A DNA stretch of 38,995 bases. Origin: Streptomyces phaeochromogenes. GTDB lineage: Bacteria; Actinomycetota; Actinomycetes; Streptomycetales; Streptomycetaceae. Of the stretch, positions 24,396 to 33,047 are shown piece after piece (position 1 is the first letter of the stretch; the number at the start of each line of letters is the position of its first letter). Below the pieces are notes generated by a model. The model saw only the letters and a list, made by a program, of their open reading frames with translations, was not told the DNA's origin and did not search any database. The position numbers and the translations under genes were made by a program. The stretch is taken from positions 1 through 38,995 of the forward strand of contig NZ_LIQZ01000039.1 in the NCBI RefSeq assembly GCF_001418655.1, written 5' to 3'.

Positions 24396-25334
24396 TCAGA
24401 CCGCGACGGGCTCGCCCGCCGCCGCCGCGATCTCGGCCTCGGCGACGACGCCCGGGACGCGGCGCAGCTTCTTCATCGGGCCGAGCTCGGACTCGTAGAC
24501 CTTCTTGACGCCGTCGCCGAGGGAGGCCTCGATGGTGCGGATGTCGCGGACGAGGCGGGTCAGGCCCTGCGGCTCGACGGAGGCGGCCTGGTCGGAGCCC
24601 CACATCGCGCGGTCGAGGGTGATGTGACGCTCGACGAAGGTGGCGCCCAGGGCGACCGCGGCGAGGGTGGTCTGCAGGCCCGTCTCGTGGCCGGAGTAGC
24701 CGATCGGGACGTTCGGGAACTCGGCCTGGAGGGTGTTGATGACGCGGAGGTTGAGCTCCTCGGCCTGCGCCGGGTAGGTCGACGTGGCGTGGCACATCAG
24801 GATGTTGTCGCTGCCGAGGACCTCGACCGCGTGGCGGATCTGCTTCGGCGTCGACATGCCGGTGGACAGGATGACCGTGCGGTTGGTGGAGCGCAGGGCG
24901 CGCAGCAGCTCGTCGTCCGTGAGGGACGCGGAGGCGACCTTGTGGGCCGGGACGTCGAACTTCTCCAGGAAGGCGACGGCCTCGGTGTCCCACGGGGAGG
25001 CGAACCAGGCGATGTTCTTCGACTTGGAGTACTCGTCGATCTGGCGGTACTCGTCCTCGCCGAACTCCACGCGGTGGCGGTAGTCGATGTAGGTCATGCG
25101 GCCCCAGGGGGTGTCGCGCTCGATGTCCCACTGGTCGCGCGGGGTGCAGATCTCCGGGGTGCGCTTCTGGAACTTCACGGCGTCGCAGCCGGCCTCGGCG
25201 GCGGCGTCGATCAGCTTGAAGGCGTTCTCGAGGGAGCCGTTGTGGTTGATGCCGATCTCGCCGACGACGTAGACGGGGTGACCCGGGCCGGCGGTCTTCG
25301 AACCGAACTGGCGCAGACGGGAGTTGGTGCTCAT
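24396..25334 (-). CDS. neuB: NeuB-type nonulosonic acid synthase, short form
   Basis: Condenses phosphoenolpyruvate with a hexose-type substrate to make a nine-carbon ulosonic acid. The TIM-barrel core is complete: VGEIGINHNG (residues 24-33), CDAVKFQKR, WFASPWDTEAV, STGMSTPKQI, HATSTYPAQAEELNLRVI, GYSGHETG and ERHITLDRAMWGSDQAAS. At 312 residues it stops where most NeuB proteins continue into a SAF (antifreeze-like) domain, which is absent. Short forms are seen among 9-phosphate synthases, and the HAD phosphatase fused to the next enzyme would then remove the phosphate, so a Kdn route from mannose-6-phosphate is likely. It begins 14 bases after the synthetase/phosphatase gene. Confidence 0.9.
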   Translation of the reverse strand: MSTNSRLRQFGSKTAGPGHPVYVVGEIGINHNGSLENAFKLIDAAAEAGCDAVKFQKRTPEICTPRDQWDIERDTPWGRMTYIDYRHRVEFGEDEYRQIDEYSKSKNIAWFASPWDTEAVAFLEKFDVPAHKVASASLTDDELLRALRSTNRTVILSTGMSTPKQIRHAVEVLGSDNILMCHATSTYPAQAEELNLRVINTLQAEFPNVPIGYSGHETGLQTTLAAVALGATFVERHITLDRAMWGSDQAASVEPQGLTRLVRDIRTIEASLGDGVKKVYESELGPMKKLRRVPGVVAEAEIAAAAGEPVAV

Positions 25335-25348
25335 GGTGGAGAAGTTCC

Positions 25349-26662
25349 TTACCTGTCGAGGGAGTCGAGAGAAGGGCCGAGGATCCAGCTGGCGATCTCT
25401 CGGATCGCGCCGTCGCCGCCGGGAACGGTGGTGACCGCGCGTGCGGCGCCGCGTACGACGTCGTGGGCGCTCGCGACCGCCACGGGCCAGCCCACGAGGG
25501 CGAGGCACGGGAGGTCGTTGACGTCGTTGCCGACGTAGAGCACGCGCTCTGGCGCGATGCCCTGCTCCTCGCACCACTGCTTCAGTGCGAGGTCTTTCCG
25601 GTCGATGCCGTGGAGCGCCGGGATCTGCAGCTTCCGGGCTCGGGCGGCGACGACCGGGTTCTTCTCCGAGGACAGGATCAGCATCGTGAGGCCGCTCTTG
25701 CGGAGGGCCGCGATGCCGAGTCCGTCTCCGCGGTGCACGGAGACGAACTCCCGTCCGTCGGAGTCGATCAGCACCCTGTCGTCGGTCTGGGTGCCGTCGA
25801 AGTCGAGGACGACCGCGTCGATGTCTTCGGCGGTCGGGAGGGTGCCGGGCCGGTTCGCGTCGAAGAGCGGCGCGAGGGCCCGGGCGCGGGCGAGGTCGTG
25901 CGGGTCGTCGATCTCCAGGACCCGGGCGGGGTCGGTGCGGACGAGTTCCGTACGGCCGAAGAAGCGGTGCTTGTGCTCGCGCAGCCCCGCCGCGTTCATG
26001 GCGTAGGCGGCGCCGGTCTCCAGGAGGTCCTGGGGGCGGTCCTGGCGGCGCGGGCGGAAGGACTTGTCGTGGTTGACGCCGTAACCGCCGTCCGTGGCCG
26101 TGGTGTTGGCGACGGTCGTGCCGCCGCCGACGGCCCGGGTGCGCTCGGTGTCGACGGCGGTCGGGTCGTCGTCCGCGTCCCGCCAGATGAACCCGTGGAA
26201 GGGCGCCACGGTCAGCGCGGTGTCCGCGCCGTTCTCGACGACCGCGCCGGCGACCCCGTCGATGTCCTCGCGGATGATGAAGGGGCTGGTGCACTGCACG
26301 AGGAGTACGGCGTCGACGACGGAGCCGTGCAGCGCCTCGTGGGCGTCCATGGCGTGCAGGACGGCGGCCTCGGAGGTGGCGGTGTCGCCGGCGATGGCGG
26401 CGGGGCGGAGCACGACCTCCGCGCCGGCCTCGCGGGCGGCTGCGGCGATCGCCTGGTCGTCGGTGGAGACCACGACGTCCGTCACGAGCCGGGCCGCGAC
26501 GCACTCGCGCACCGCACGGGCCACCAGCGGTACCCCTCCGACGGGGAGGAGGTTCTTGGCCGGGACGCCCTTGGAGCCGCCCCGCGCGGGGATCACCGCG
26601 AGCACCCGGCGCACCGGCTTCGCGCGGCCCGCTGTCGCCTGGCCCGCTTGCGAGTTGGTCAT
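25349..26662 (-). CDS. neuA: CMP-nonulosonate synthetase fused to HAD phosphatase
   Basis: Bifunctional, 437 residues. The N-terminal cytidylyltransferase domain (about 18-265) has VIPARGGSKGVPAKN, VVVSTDDQAIA, RPAAIAGDTATSEAAV and LVQCTSPF, and activates the ulosonic acid with CTP. The C-terminal domain (about 282-430) is a KdsC-like HAD phosphatase with Asp287 and Asp289 in LDFDGTQTDD, Ser331/Ser332, Lys356 or Lys361 and VGNDVNDLPCL (Asp380, Asp383). The domain order equals that of vertebrate CMP-sialic acid synthetase. In this operon the phosphatase would act on a 9-phosphate product. ATG at 26662 has AAGGAG eight bases upstream. Confidence 0.9.
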   Translation of the reverse strand: MTNSQAGQATAGRAKPVRRVLAVIPARGGSKGVPAKNLLPVGGVPLVARAVRECVAARLVTDVVVSTDDQAIAAAAREAGAEVVLRPAAIAGDTATSEAAVLHAMDAHEALHGSVVDAVLLVQCTSPFIIREDIDGVAGAVVENGADTALTVAPFHGFIWRDADDDPTAVDTERTRAVGGGTTVANTTATDGGYGVNHDKSFRPRRQDRPQDLLETGAAYAMNAAGLREHKHRFFGRTELVRTDPARVLEIDDPHDLARARALAPLFDANRPGTLPTAEDIDAVVLDFDGTQTDDRVLIDSDGREFVSVHRGDGLGIAALRKSGLTMLILSSEKNPVVAARARKLQIPALHGIDRKDLALKQWCEEQGIAPERVLYVGNDVNDLPCLALVGWPVAVASAHDVVRGAARAVTTVPGGDGAIREIASWILGPSLDSLDR

Positions 26663-26724
26663 TGGCTGTACTCCTTGAGGAGGGTTCTGGACGCCCGCGG
26701 CTCGCGGATCCGTCGGGAGGGCGG

Positions 26725-28077
26725 TCACAGCTCGCCCATGCGCCGGATGACGGGCGCCACGCGCTGCACGCCGTGCCGGTAGGCGCCCCGGGCCGCCCGG
26801 CGCACGATCTGCCGCACGGGGCCCGGTTCCTTGTCGGCGTCGGGGGCGCCGGGCAGCGGGCTGCCGTCCGGGCCGAGGTGGTGGCGGGCGAGGATGCCGG
26901 GCAGATAGCCGGGCGCGGTGGCGGGCGTGTAGTAGGGCGTGAGGGCGGTGAGTCCGCCCTGACCGAGCAGCTTCGCGATGCGCTCACGGGCCGCGTCGAA
27001 GGCCGTCTCGTACGATCCGTCGGCGGCGACCCCTTGCCGGGCCACCCAGCGCTCGTCGGGCGACGGCTCGTGCCCGGCGTCCAGCTGGTCCCAGGAGGCG
27101 AGGCATCCCGAGCCCACGAAGTGGTGGTTGCCGAGCGACTCGCGCACACCGAGGTCGGTGAGGACGACGGTGGGGATCCGGCGGTGCAGCGACTCCAGGG
27201 CCGCCGTGGAGCTGATGGTGACCAGCAGGTCCGTACGGTCGAGGACCTCGCCCATGTGCCCGTACACGAGGCGGAAGTTGGCGGGCGGGCCGCCCGGGAT
27301 CCGCTCCGCGAGGCGCTGGTAGGGCTGCTCCTCGATGTGCGTGGTGTGCTCGCCCGGCTTGGAGCGCAGCTTCAGCAGGACCTCGCGGTCCGGGTGCAGC
27401 CGGGCGTGCTTCACCAGCCGGTTCAGCAGGTACGTACGGTCCTTGCGGCTCTCCGGGACGGAGGGCTGCGCGGCGAAGACGACCGTGTACGGGTCGTGCT
27501 TCTCGTAGGCGGCGCCACCGAGGAACGGCAGCGCGACCTCGGTCACGGAGGAGGCGTCGGCGCCCACTCCCTCGTACACGGCGGTGAAACGGTCCGCGTC
27601 CTGGCGGGAGTTGGCGAGGACGAGGTCCGCGCCGTGCCGCAGCAGCAGACCGTCGGCGAGCTTCTCGTAGACGACCCCGACATAGCCGGTGACGACGACG
27701 GGCCGCTTCACGCGCCCCGGCCCCAGGCGCTCCCGCCACTGGTACGAGAGTCCGTGCAGCATCGCCTGGACGGCGCCGCCGACGAGCGAGAGCACGACGA
27801 GGTCGTACGCGGGCGCCCCCTCGGTCCCCTCGGAGGCGCGGGCCATCTCCCGCAGGAACTCCACGGCGGTGACCTCCCGGAGGGAGTCGGCGCGCACGCC
27901 GACCTCTTCGAGCTGTCGGGCGGTGGGGGTCGCACGGCCACGCAGGAGGTAGCCGTCGAGCCTGATGTCCGAATCGGCCGGTGCGATGCGGTTCGCGGTG
28001 AGCGAGCCCCATTTCCACCGGGTGTCGGAATCGGCGAGGACGGCGACTCGCAGGGACTTCGAGGTACTTGCTGGCAC
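26725..28077 (-). CDS. DUF6716-like putative glycosyltransferase
   Basis: About 450 residues, first gene of the minus-strand operon. The N-terminal half starts VAVLADSDTRWKWGS and contains VVTGYVGVVYEKLADGLLLR; the C-terminal half has EVLLKLRSKPGEH and LLVTISSTAALESLHRRIP, where Ser-Thr followed by Ala-Leu-Glu is typical of GT-B transferases that use CMP-activated sugars. I recognise it as similar to the DUF6716 putative glycosyltransferases. A basic tail (VRQIVRRAARGAYRHGVQRV) may bind the membrane. GTG at 28077 lies seven bases after TAGCGT, suggesting a leaderless transcript. Probably adds nonulosonate or primes the polymer. Confidence 0.78.
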   Translation of the reverse strand: MPASTSKSLRVAVLADSDTRWKWGSLTANRIAPADSDIRLDGYLLRGRATPTARQLEEVGVRADSLREVTAVEFLREMARASEGTEGAPAYDLVVLSLVGGAVQAMLHGLSYQWRERLGPGRVKRPVVVTGYVGVVYEKLADGLLLRHGADLVLANSRQDADRFTAVYEGVGADASSVTEVALPFLGGAAYEKHDPYTVVFAAQPSVPESRKDRTYLLNRLVKHARLHPDREVLLKLRSKPGEHTTHIEEQPYQRLAERIPGGPPANFRLVYGHMGEVLDRTDLLVTISSTAALESLHRRIPTVVLTDLGVRESLGNHHFVGSGCLASWDQLDAGHEPSPDERWVARQGVAADGSYETAFDAARERIAKLLGQGGLTALTPYYTPATAPGYLPGILARHHLGPDGSPLPGAPDADKEPGPVRQIVRRAARGAYRHGVQRVAPVIRRMGEL

Positions 28078-28084
28078 GTCCAAG

Positions 28085-28090
28085 ACGCTA
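28085..28090 (-). promoter_or_regulatory. -10 element of the minus glycopolymer operon
   Basis: TAGCGT on the minus strand, followed by seven bases and the GTG start at 28077; fits TANNNT with a leaderless transcript. No clear -35. Confidence 0.45.
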
Positions 28091-28262
28091 GGAAGCGATT
28101 CCGATGTGCGGCCCAACCAGAATGCAACAAAGGGTTAACAGCACAGAGCCGAATGGCGAATCGACCTCGGATCGGCAGCAGAAAAGACCCGATTCACCAA
28201 TCCGCCACGCGTCGTTCACCTTGCATCTCACCGGCGGTCAAGACGAATGCCGGGCCGCCGCC

Positions 28263-28268
28263 TAACGT
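28263..28268 (+). promoter_or_regulatory. -10 element of the plus glycopolymer operon
   Basis: TAACGT followed by seven bases and the GTG start at 28276, mirroring the divergent promoter. No clear -35 and no Shine-Dalgarno sequence. Confidence 0.45.
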
Positions 28269-28275
28269 CACTCGG

Positions 28276-29253
28276 GTGGTCAAGCTCTCCGTCATCGTGC
28301 CGTTCTACAACGTGCAGCAATACGCACCCGACACCCTGAGGAGTCTGCGTGCGAACGCACGCGAGGACTTCGAATTCATTCTCGTCGACGACTGTTCGCG
28401 CGACGAGACCCCGGACATTCTCGCGCGCGCGGAGCGCGAGCTCCCGGGCGCGGTGCATGTCAGACACGAGCAGAACGGAGGGCTGGCCACCGCGCGCAAC
28501 ACGGGAATCGACGCGGCAAGCGGCGAATATCTCACGTTCCTCGACGGGGACGACTGGCTGGCCCCCGGCTACTACGAGCAACTCCTCGCCGCCATAGAGG
28601 ACTTGGGGTGCGACTTCGTCCGTACCGACCATGTCCAGTGCACCGCGCGGGCCCGCGCCATCCACCGGGTGCCGCACGGCAGGCGCGGTGTCGTGCTGAA
28701 CCCGCGCGAGGCGATCCTGCCCGCCGACCGGTCCACCTCCGTCGACTACGCGTACGCGTGGGCGGGCATCTACCACCGCCGGCTGGTCGACCGGGGCCTG
28801 CTGCACTTCACCGACGGGCTGCGCACGGCCGAGGACCGGCCGTGGATCTGGAAGCTCCACCGGGAGGCCGAGTCGTTCGCCACGGTGGGGCTGCTCGGCG
28901 TGTTCTACCGGCGCGGTGTCGCGTCCTCGCTGACCCAGATCGGCGATGTACGCCAGCTCGATTTCATTCGCGCGTTCGACCAGGTCGTCGTGGAAACCGC
29001 GCAGGACCCGGACGCGGACAAACTGCTTCCCAAGGCCGTGCGCACATATTGCGCGATTATTTCCCATCATCTGGGATCCATCGAAAGGTTCGAGCCACAG
29101 GTGGCACGGAAACTGAAGTCGATGAGCGCCGCGGCATTGCGCCGTATGCCGCAGAACGTCCTCGACGAGGCCCTCGACTCCATGGACGTCCAGCGCGCCA
29201 CCCGGCTGCGCAGGCTGCGCCGCCGCCCGGCCGCCGCGGGGGTCGCCGCGTGA
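28276..29253 (+). CDS. GT2 glycosyltransferase
   Basis: A 325-residue family 2 glycosyltransferase (GT-A fold): KLSVIVPFYNVQQYAPDTL, VDDCSRDETPDIL, NGGLATARNTGID and the metal-binding FLDGDDW. Later AEDRPWIWKLHREAE supplies the catalytic-base region (ED). It ends with a basic tail. GTG at 28276 follows TAACGT by seven bases, so likely leaderless. Its stop overlaps the next gene's GTG by four bases. It faces the NeuA/NeuB operon across a 198-base divergent promoter region, so it probably builds the neutral-sugar part of the same polymer. Confidence 0.9.
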   Translation: MVKLSVIVPFYNVQQYAPDTLRSLRANAREDFEFILVDDCSRDETPDILARAERELPGAVHVRHEQNGGLATARNTGIDAASGEYLTFLDGDDWLAPGYYEQLLAAIEDLGCDFVRTDHVQCTARARAIHRVPHGRRGVVLNPREAILPADRSTSVDYAYAWAGIYHRRLVDRGLLHFTDGLRTAEDRPWIWKLHREAESFATVGLLGVFYRRGVASSLTQIGDVRQLDFIRAFDQVVVETAQDPDADKLLPKAVRTYCAIISHHLGSIERFEPQVARKLKSMSAAALRRMPQNVLDEALDSMDVQRATRLRRLRRRPAAAGVAA

Positions 29254-30584
29254 CCACGCAGATCTTCCTGGCGTCGACGCTGTACGGCACGGCCACGCTC
29301 GCCGCCGCCCTCGACTCCGACTGTTTCGCGCCGGCCGACCGACGCATCCTGCTCGTCTGCAACAACACGACCACGCCCGAGACGACGCCCGGTGTCGACG
29401 AGATGCCCGGGTTCGAGCGGCTGCGCGAGCGGTTCGACGACGTGGTGTCGTGGAACGAGACCATCTCGCCCTTCCACCCGGGCGGCTGGGCTCCGCGGCT
29501 CGACGACGTCCCGATCTGGGAGCGGCACCTGCGGCTCGCGTGGGAGCTGGGCGACGATCCCGTGGAACTCGCCGTCGAGTCGATCCAGGTCAATCCGGCG
29601 CTCGGCGTCACGCAGATCTTCACCGGCGCGCCCGTCACCGTGTACGCCGACGGCCTGATGAGCTACGGCCCCACGCGCAACAAGATCGACCCGCTGGTCG
29701 GCACCCGCGTGGACCGGCTGCTCCACCTCGACCTGGTCCCAGGTCTCCAGCCGCTCCTGCTCACCGAGTTCGGTGTGGTGTCGGAGATCGTGCCGACGGA
29801 CGCCTTCGTGAAGGTGCTCGCCGAACTGGTCGACACGGGCGACTCGTTGCCGGTGGTCGACGAACCGGCCCTGCTGCTTGGCCAGTACCTCTCCGCGCTC
29901 GGCATCCTCACGCCCGAGCAGGAGGAGGACCTCCACGTCCGGATGCTGAAGGGGGCCGTCGAACTCGGCCACACCCGCGTGGTGTTCAAGCCGCACCCCT
30001 CCGCGCCGGCCCGCTGGACCCGCGGGCTGGAGAAGGAGGCCGAGAAGCTGGGCGCCGACCTGACGGTGCTCGACACCCCGGTCCTCGCCGAGGTCCTCTA
30101 CCAGCGGATGCGTCCCGCCCTGGTCGTCGGATGCTTCTCCACGGCCCTGCTCACGGCCTACGCGCTGTACGGCCTGCCGGTCGCCCGCGTCGGCACCGCC
30201 ACCCTGCTGGACCGGCTGACGCCGTACGAGAACAGCAACCGCGTGCCGGTGACGGTCGTCGACGCGCTGCTGCCGGACCTGACCGATCGCAAGTCGGTCA
30301 CCGGGCAGCGCCGGGGCACGGACGAGCAGGGCCTGACCGACCTGGTGCGGGCCGTCGGCTACGCGATGCAGCCGAAGATCTACCCGGACCTGCGCCGGGC
30401 CGCCGAGGCCTATCTGACGAAGCATCTGAACACGTACACCTGGCGGTACTTCAAGCGCAAGCGCCTCACCTCGCTGGCTCTGCCCGGCGCGGTCCCGGCG
30501 CAGCTGGCGTTCCTTCCGCGCAACGCGACCGTGCGCCGGGTGGCCCGCCGCGCCCGCTCCCTGAAGAGGGCAGTGGGCCGCTGA
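29250..30584 (+). CDS. Alpha-2,8-polysialyltransferase family protein
   Basis: A 444-residue protein of the polysialyltransferase family, which moves sialic or related acids from a CMP donor onto a growing polymer on the inner face of the membrane. The family's His-Pro motif is seen as FKPHPSAP (His249) and the Ser-Thr motif as GCFSTALLTAY (Ser297/Thr298). The N-terminus is MTTQIFLASTLYGTATLAA. Coupled to the GT2 gene by a GTGA overlap. The basic C-terminus (WRYFKRKRL, VARRARSLKRAVGR) fits membrane association. With CMP-Kdn synthesis encoded opposite, a poly-Kdn-type product is likely. Confidence 0.88.
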   Translation: MTTQIFLASTLYGTATLAAALDSDCFAPADRRILLVCNNTTTPETTPGVDEMPGFERLRERFDDVVSWNETISPFHPGGWAPRLDDVPIWERHLRLAWELGDDPVELAVESIQVNPALGVTQIFTGAPVTVYADGLMSYGPTRNKIDPLVGTRVDRLLHLDLVPGLQPLLLTEFGVVSEIVPTDAFVKVLAELVDTGDSLPVVDEPALLLGQYLSALGILTPEQEEDLHVRMLKGAVELGHTRVVFKPHPSAPARWTRGLEKEAEKLGADLTVLDTPVLAEVLYQRMRPALVVGCFSTALLTAYALYGLPVARVGTATLLDRLTPYENSNRVPVTVVDALLPDLTDRKSVTGQRRGTDEQGLTDLVRAVGYAMQPKIYPDLRRAAEAYLTKHLNTYTWRYFKRKRLTSLALPGAVPAQLAFLPRNATVRRVARRARSLKRAVGR

Positions 30585-30623
30585 GTTCCTCCGGGAATTG
30601 AGAACAAACAGACGGTGAATTCA

Positions 30624-30666
30624 TGGGGTCCGGTCGAGGAATGATCAGTTCTTCAACCGGGCCCCA
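30624..30666 (+). terminator. Terminator after the polysialyltransferase-like gene
   Basis: Eleven-pair outer stem TGGGGTCCGGT / ACCGGGCCCCA plus six inner pairs GAGGAA/TTCTTC around a seven-base loop. Ends the two-gene operon 40 bases after the stop. Confidence 0.85.
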
Positions 30667-30780
30667 CCTGTGAGTCGGACTAGTGTGCTGTGAATTAGCT
30701 GAGGCCCTCGGAGGCCCCGGGTCACGGAATTCACGGCCCGCAGTGCGCACGACTTCACAGAACGGCCGTTGAGGGGACCC

Positions 30781-31941
30781 GTGACCGACTTTCCCGAGGA
30801 CACACGTACGACGTCCGTGGGCACGGTGGTCCGTGCCGTCCTCCCCGCGGCCGACAGGCCCAGCCCCCCGCAACCGAAGAAGCCTCGGGAGAACCGGCTG
30901 CGGGCCCTGGACGGGCTGCGGCTGATCGCCGCGCTGATGGTGGCCGCGTACCACTACGGCGGTCGTGGCGGCGAGGTCACACAGGCCTGGGGGACCTCCG
31001 CGAAGGCCCAGTTCCCGACGCTGCACTCGTGGTTCGCGTACGGCTGTCTGGGTGTGCAGGTCTTCTTCGTCATCAGCGGCTTCGTGATCTGCATGAGCGG
31101 CTGGGGAAGGCCGCTGCGCTCGTTCTTCGCCTCCAGGGCGTCCCGGCTGCTGCCGTCCTACTGGGCGGCGATCATCATCGTGACGGTGGTGTTCGCGCTG
31201 CCGGTCGTTGCGTACAAGACGGTCTCGCCGAGCGACACGCTGGTGAACCTGACCATGATGCAGCAGCCGCTCGGCGCGGACCGGGTGCTCGGGGTCTGCT
31301 GGACGCTCTGGGCGGAGGTCCGCTTCTACGCGCTGTTCGCGCTGTGCGTCGTGCTGCCGGGCGCGACCCGGCAGCGCGTGATCATGTTCTGCGCGGGCTG
31401 GACGCTGGCCGCCGTGCTCACCCAGGCCGCGGACGAGCCGCTGCTCGACCTGGTCCTGATGCCGGAGTACGCGCCGTTCTTCATCGGCGGCATCGGCCTC
31501 TACCTGGTCCACCGCGACCGGCACGACGCGTACGCCTGGGGCATCGTGATCGTGAGCTGGCTGATCGGCCAGCACCAGGCGGTGCGCGGGCTTTGGCACG
31601 CGCCCAACCCGGACTTCTTCTCCTACCGCACCTCGTTCGGGATCGTCCTCGTCGTCACGTTCGGCTTCGTCGCCGTCGCCGTGATCGCCCTGGGCTGGCT
31701 GAACTGGGCGAACTGGCGCTGGCTGACCGTCGCGGGCGCCCTGACGTACCCCTTCTACCTGGTGCACGAGCACCTGGGCTGGGTCGCCATCGAGGCATAC
31801 CACCAGACGCTCGGCATCCCGGCGTACGCGACCCTGCCCCTGACGGTTCTGACGATGCTCGCCCTGGCCTGGCTCCTCAACCGGTTCGTCGAGGACCCGC
31901 TGACACCCCGCATGCGCAAGATGCTCTCCAAGCCGCGCTGA
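30781..31941 (+). CDS. Membrane acyltransferase (AT3/OafA family)
   Basis: A 386-residue integral membrane O-acyltransferase with about ten hydrophobic segments. Diagnostic pieces: RALDGLRLIAALMVAAYHYG with the catalytic His, GVQVFFVISGFVICMSGWG, and FFASRASRLLPSYW. Such enzymes usually transfer acetyl groups to sugars of cell-surface polymers. GTG at 30781 has TTGAGGGGA upstream. It follows the glycosyltransferase operon behind a terminator, so it has its own promoter. Acetylation of the nonulosonate polymer is an inference from location. Confidence 0.9.
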   Translation: MTDFPEDTRTTSVGTVVRAVLPAADRPSPPQPKKPRENRLRALDGLRLIAALMVAAYHYGGRGGEVTQAWGTSAKAQFPTLHSWFAYGCLGVQVFFVISGFVICMSGWGRPLRSFFASRASRLLPSYWAAIIIVTVVFALPVVAYKTVSPSDTLVNLTMMQQPLGADRVLGVCWTLWAEVRFYALFALCVVLPGATRQRVIMFCAGWTLAAVLTQAADEPLLDLVLMPEYAPFFIGGIGLYLVHRDRHDAYAWGIVIVSWLIGQHQAVRGLWHAPNPDFFSYRTSFGIVLVVTFGFVAVAVIALGWLNWANWRWLTVAGALTYPFYLVHEHLGWVAIEAYHQTLGIPAYATLPLTVLTMLALAWLLNRFVEDPLTPRMRKMLSKPR

Positions 31942-32032
31942 CACCGCGTTCTCCAGCGACGACGCGCGCTCTGTTCACCGGACATTCAGGTTCTCGAAAG
32001 TTCGCCACGTACCGAGGGAGAAGACTCATCAC

Positions 32033-32965
32033 ATGGCCAACTCACAGCAGATCCCCAGTCACCCCGGCGAGCTCAAGGACGTCCCGGGCTGGTTTCCGCC
32101 GCTGGACCAGGTGCTCTTCACCTGGCTGCTCGAACAGCAGGAGACGGAGGGGATACGTGGCGATCTGCTGGAGCTCGGCGTCTACATGGGCAAGAGCGCG
32201 ATCCTCCTCGGCCACCATCTTCGGGACGACGAGAAGTTCACGGTGTGCGACCTGTTCGAGGGGGACGCGCCGGACGAGTCCAACCGGGCCGAGGCGACGA
32301 AGTCGTACGCGTCGCTGACGAGGCAGATCTTCGAGCGGAACTACCTCTCCTTCCACGACACGCTGCCGACGGTCGTCCAGGGACCGAGCTCCGTGATCTC
32401 CAAGGAGGTCTCCCCCACGACCTGTCGTTTCGTCCACATCGACGCCTCGCACCTGTACGAGCACGTCCACGGCGACATCGGCGCGGCCCACGACATCCTG
32501 CTGCCCGGCGGCATCGTGGTCCTCGACGACTTCCGCTCCGAGCACACGCCCGGGGTCTCGGTCGCCGCGTGGGAGGCCGTGCTCAACCGCGGCCTGCGGC
32601 CGATCTGCCTCAGCACCCAGAAGCTGTACGGGACCTGGGGCGACCCCGAGCCGCTCCAGGAGAAGCTGCTCGCCATGATCAAGGAGCGGGACGACTTCGG
32701 TCTGAGCGTGCAGATGGCTGCGGGGCACCGGTTGATCCGGACCCGGTCCCAGGGTATGAAGCCGCCGCCCTTTCCTCGCTCCCGTCACTACGTGGAGCCC
32801 GTTGCCCCGGAGCCTGTGCGGCAGCCTGCTCCGGCCGCCGTGCGGCCCGCGGCCCGCGCCGCCCAGCGGTCGCGTACCCGGCGTATCGCCCTCGACCTGT
32901 TGCCGCCGGTCGTCACGCGTGCTGTGCGGCGGAGCCGTGCGGCCAAGCGCGCGGAGCGCGGCTAG
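32033..32965 (+). CDS. Class I SAM-dependent methyltransferase
   Basis: A 310-residue protein with a Rossmann methyltransferase core at about 40-195: LLELGVYMGKSAILLG (SAM-binding motif I), FTVCDLFEG (motif II acidic end), VHIDASHLYEHVHGD and PGGIVVLDDF, similar to the TylF/Methyltransf_24 group of sugar O-methyltransferases. The C-terminal 80 residues are Pro/Ala/Arg-rich and basic. GAGGGAG lies upstream of the ATG. It lies 91 bases after the acyltransferase gene, and may methylate the same polymer. Substrate unproven. Confidence 0.88.
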   Translation: MANSQQIPSHPGELKDVPGWFPPLDQVLFTWLLEQQETEGIRGDLLELGVYMGKSAILLGHHLRDDEKFTVCDLFEGDAPDESNRAEATKSYASLTRQIFERNYLSFHDTLPTVVQGPSSVISKEVSPTTCRFVHIDASHLYEHVHGDIGAAHDILLPGGIVVLDDFRSEHTPGVSVAAWEAVLNRGLRPICLSTQKLYGTWGDPEPLQEKLLAMIKERDDFGLSVQMAAGHRLIRTRSQGMKPPPFPRSRHYVEPVAPEPVRQPAPAAVRPAARAAQRSRTRRIALDLLPPVVTRAVRRSRAAKRAERG

Positions 32966-33026
32966 GCGCGTTGTGCGGCTCCGCCTGGAAGCGGGGTTCG
33001 TCGGCTGCGGGTTCGTCGTGGCTGGT

Positions 33027-33047
33027 CGCGCAGTTCCCCGCGCCCCT
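33027..33047 (-). repeat. Dispersed GGGGCGCGGGGAACTGCG element, copy 3
   Basis: Inverted copy of the 23049 element (CGCGCAGTTCCCCGCGCCCC on the plus strand), located between convergent genes and reaching the TetR stop codon. Confidence 0.7.

Noticed and set aside
26662..28275. Plus-strand open frame of 538 codons leading into the GT2 gene
   Set aside because: It is antisense to the DUF6716-like gene, has no domain resemblance, and the GT2 fold begins at GTG 28276.
23199..30584. Locus as a route to host-like sialic acid (Neu5Ac)
   Set aside because: No NeuC epimerase or N-acetylmannosamine supply gene is present and the enzyme set fits a 9-phosphate route better; Kdn is the preferred reading, though not proven.
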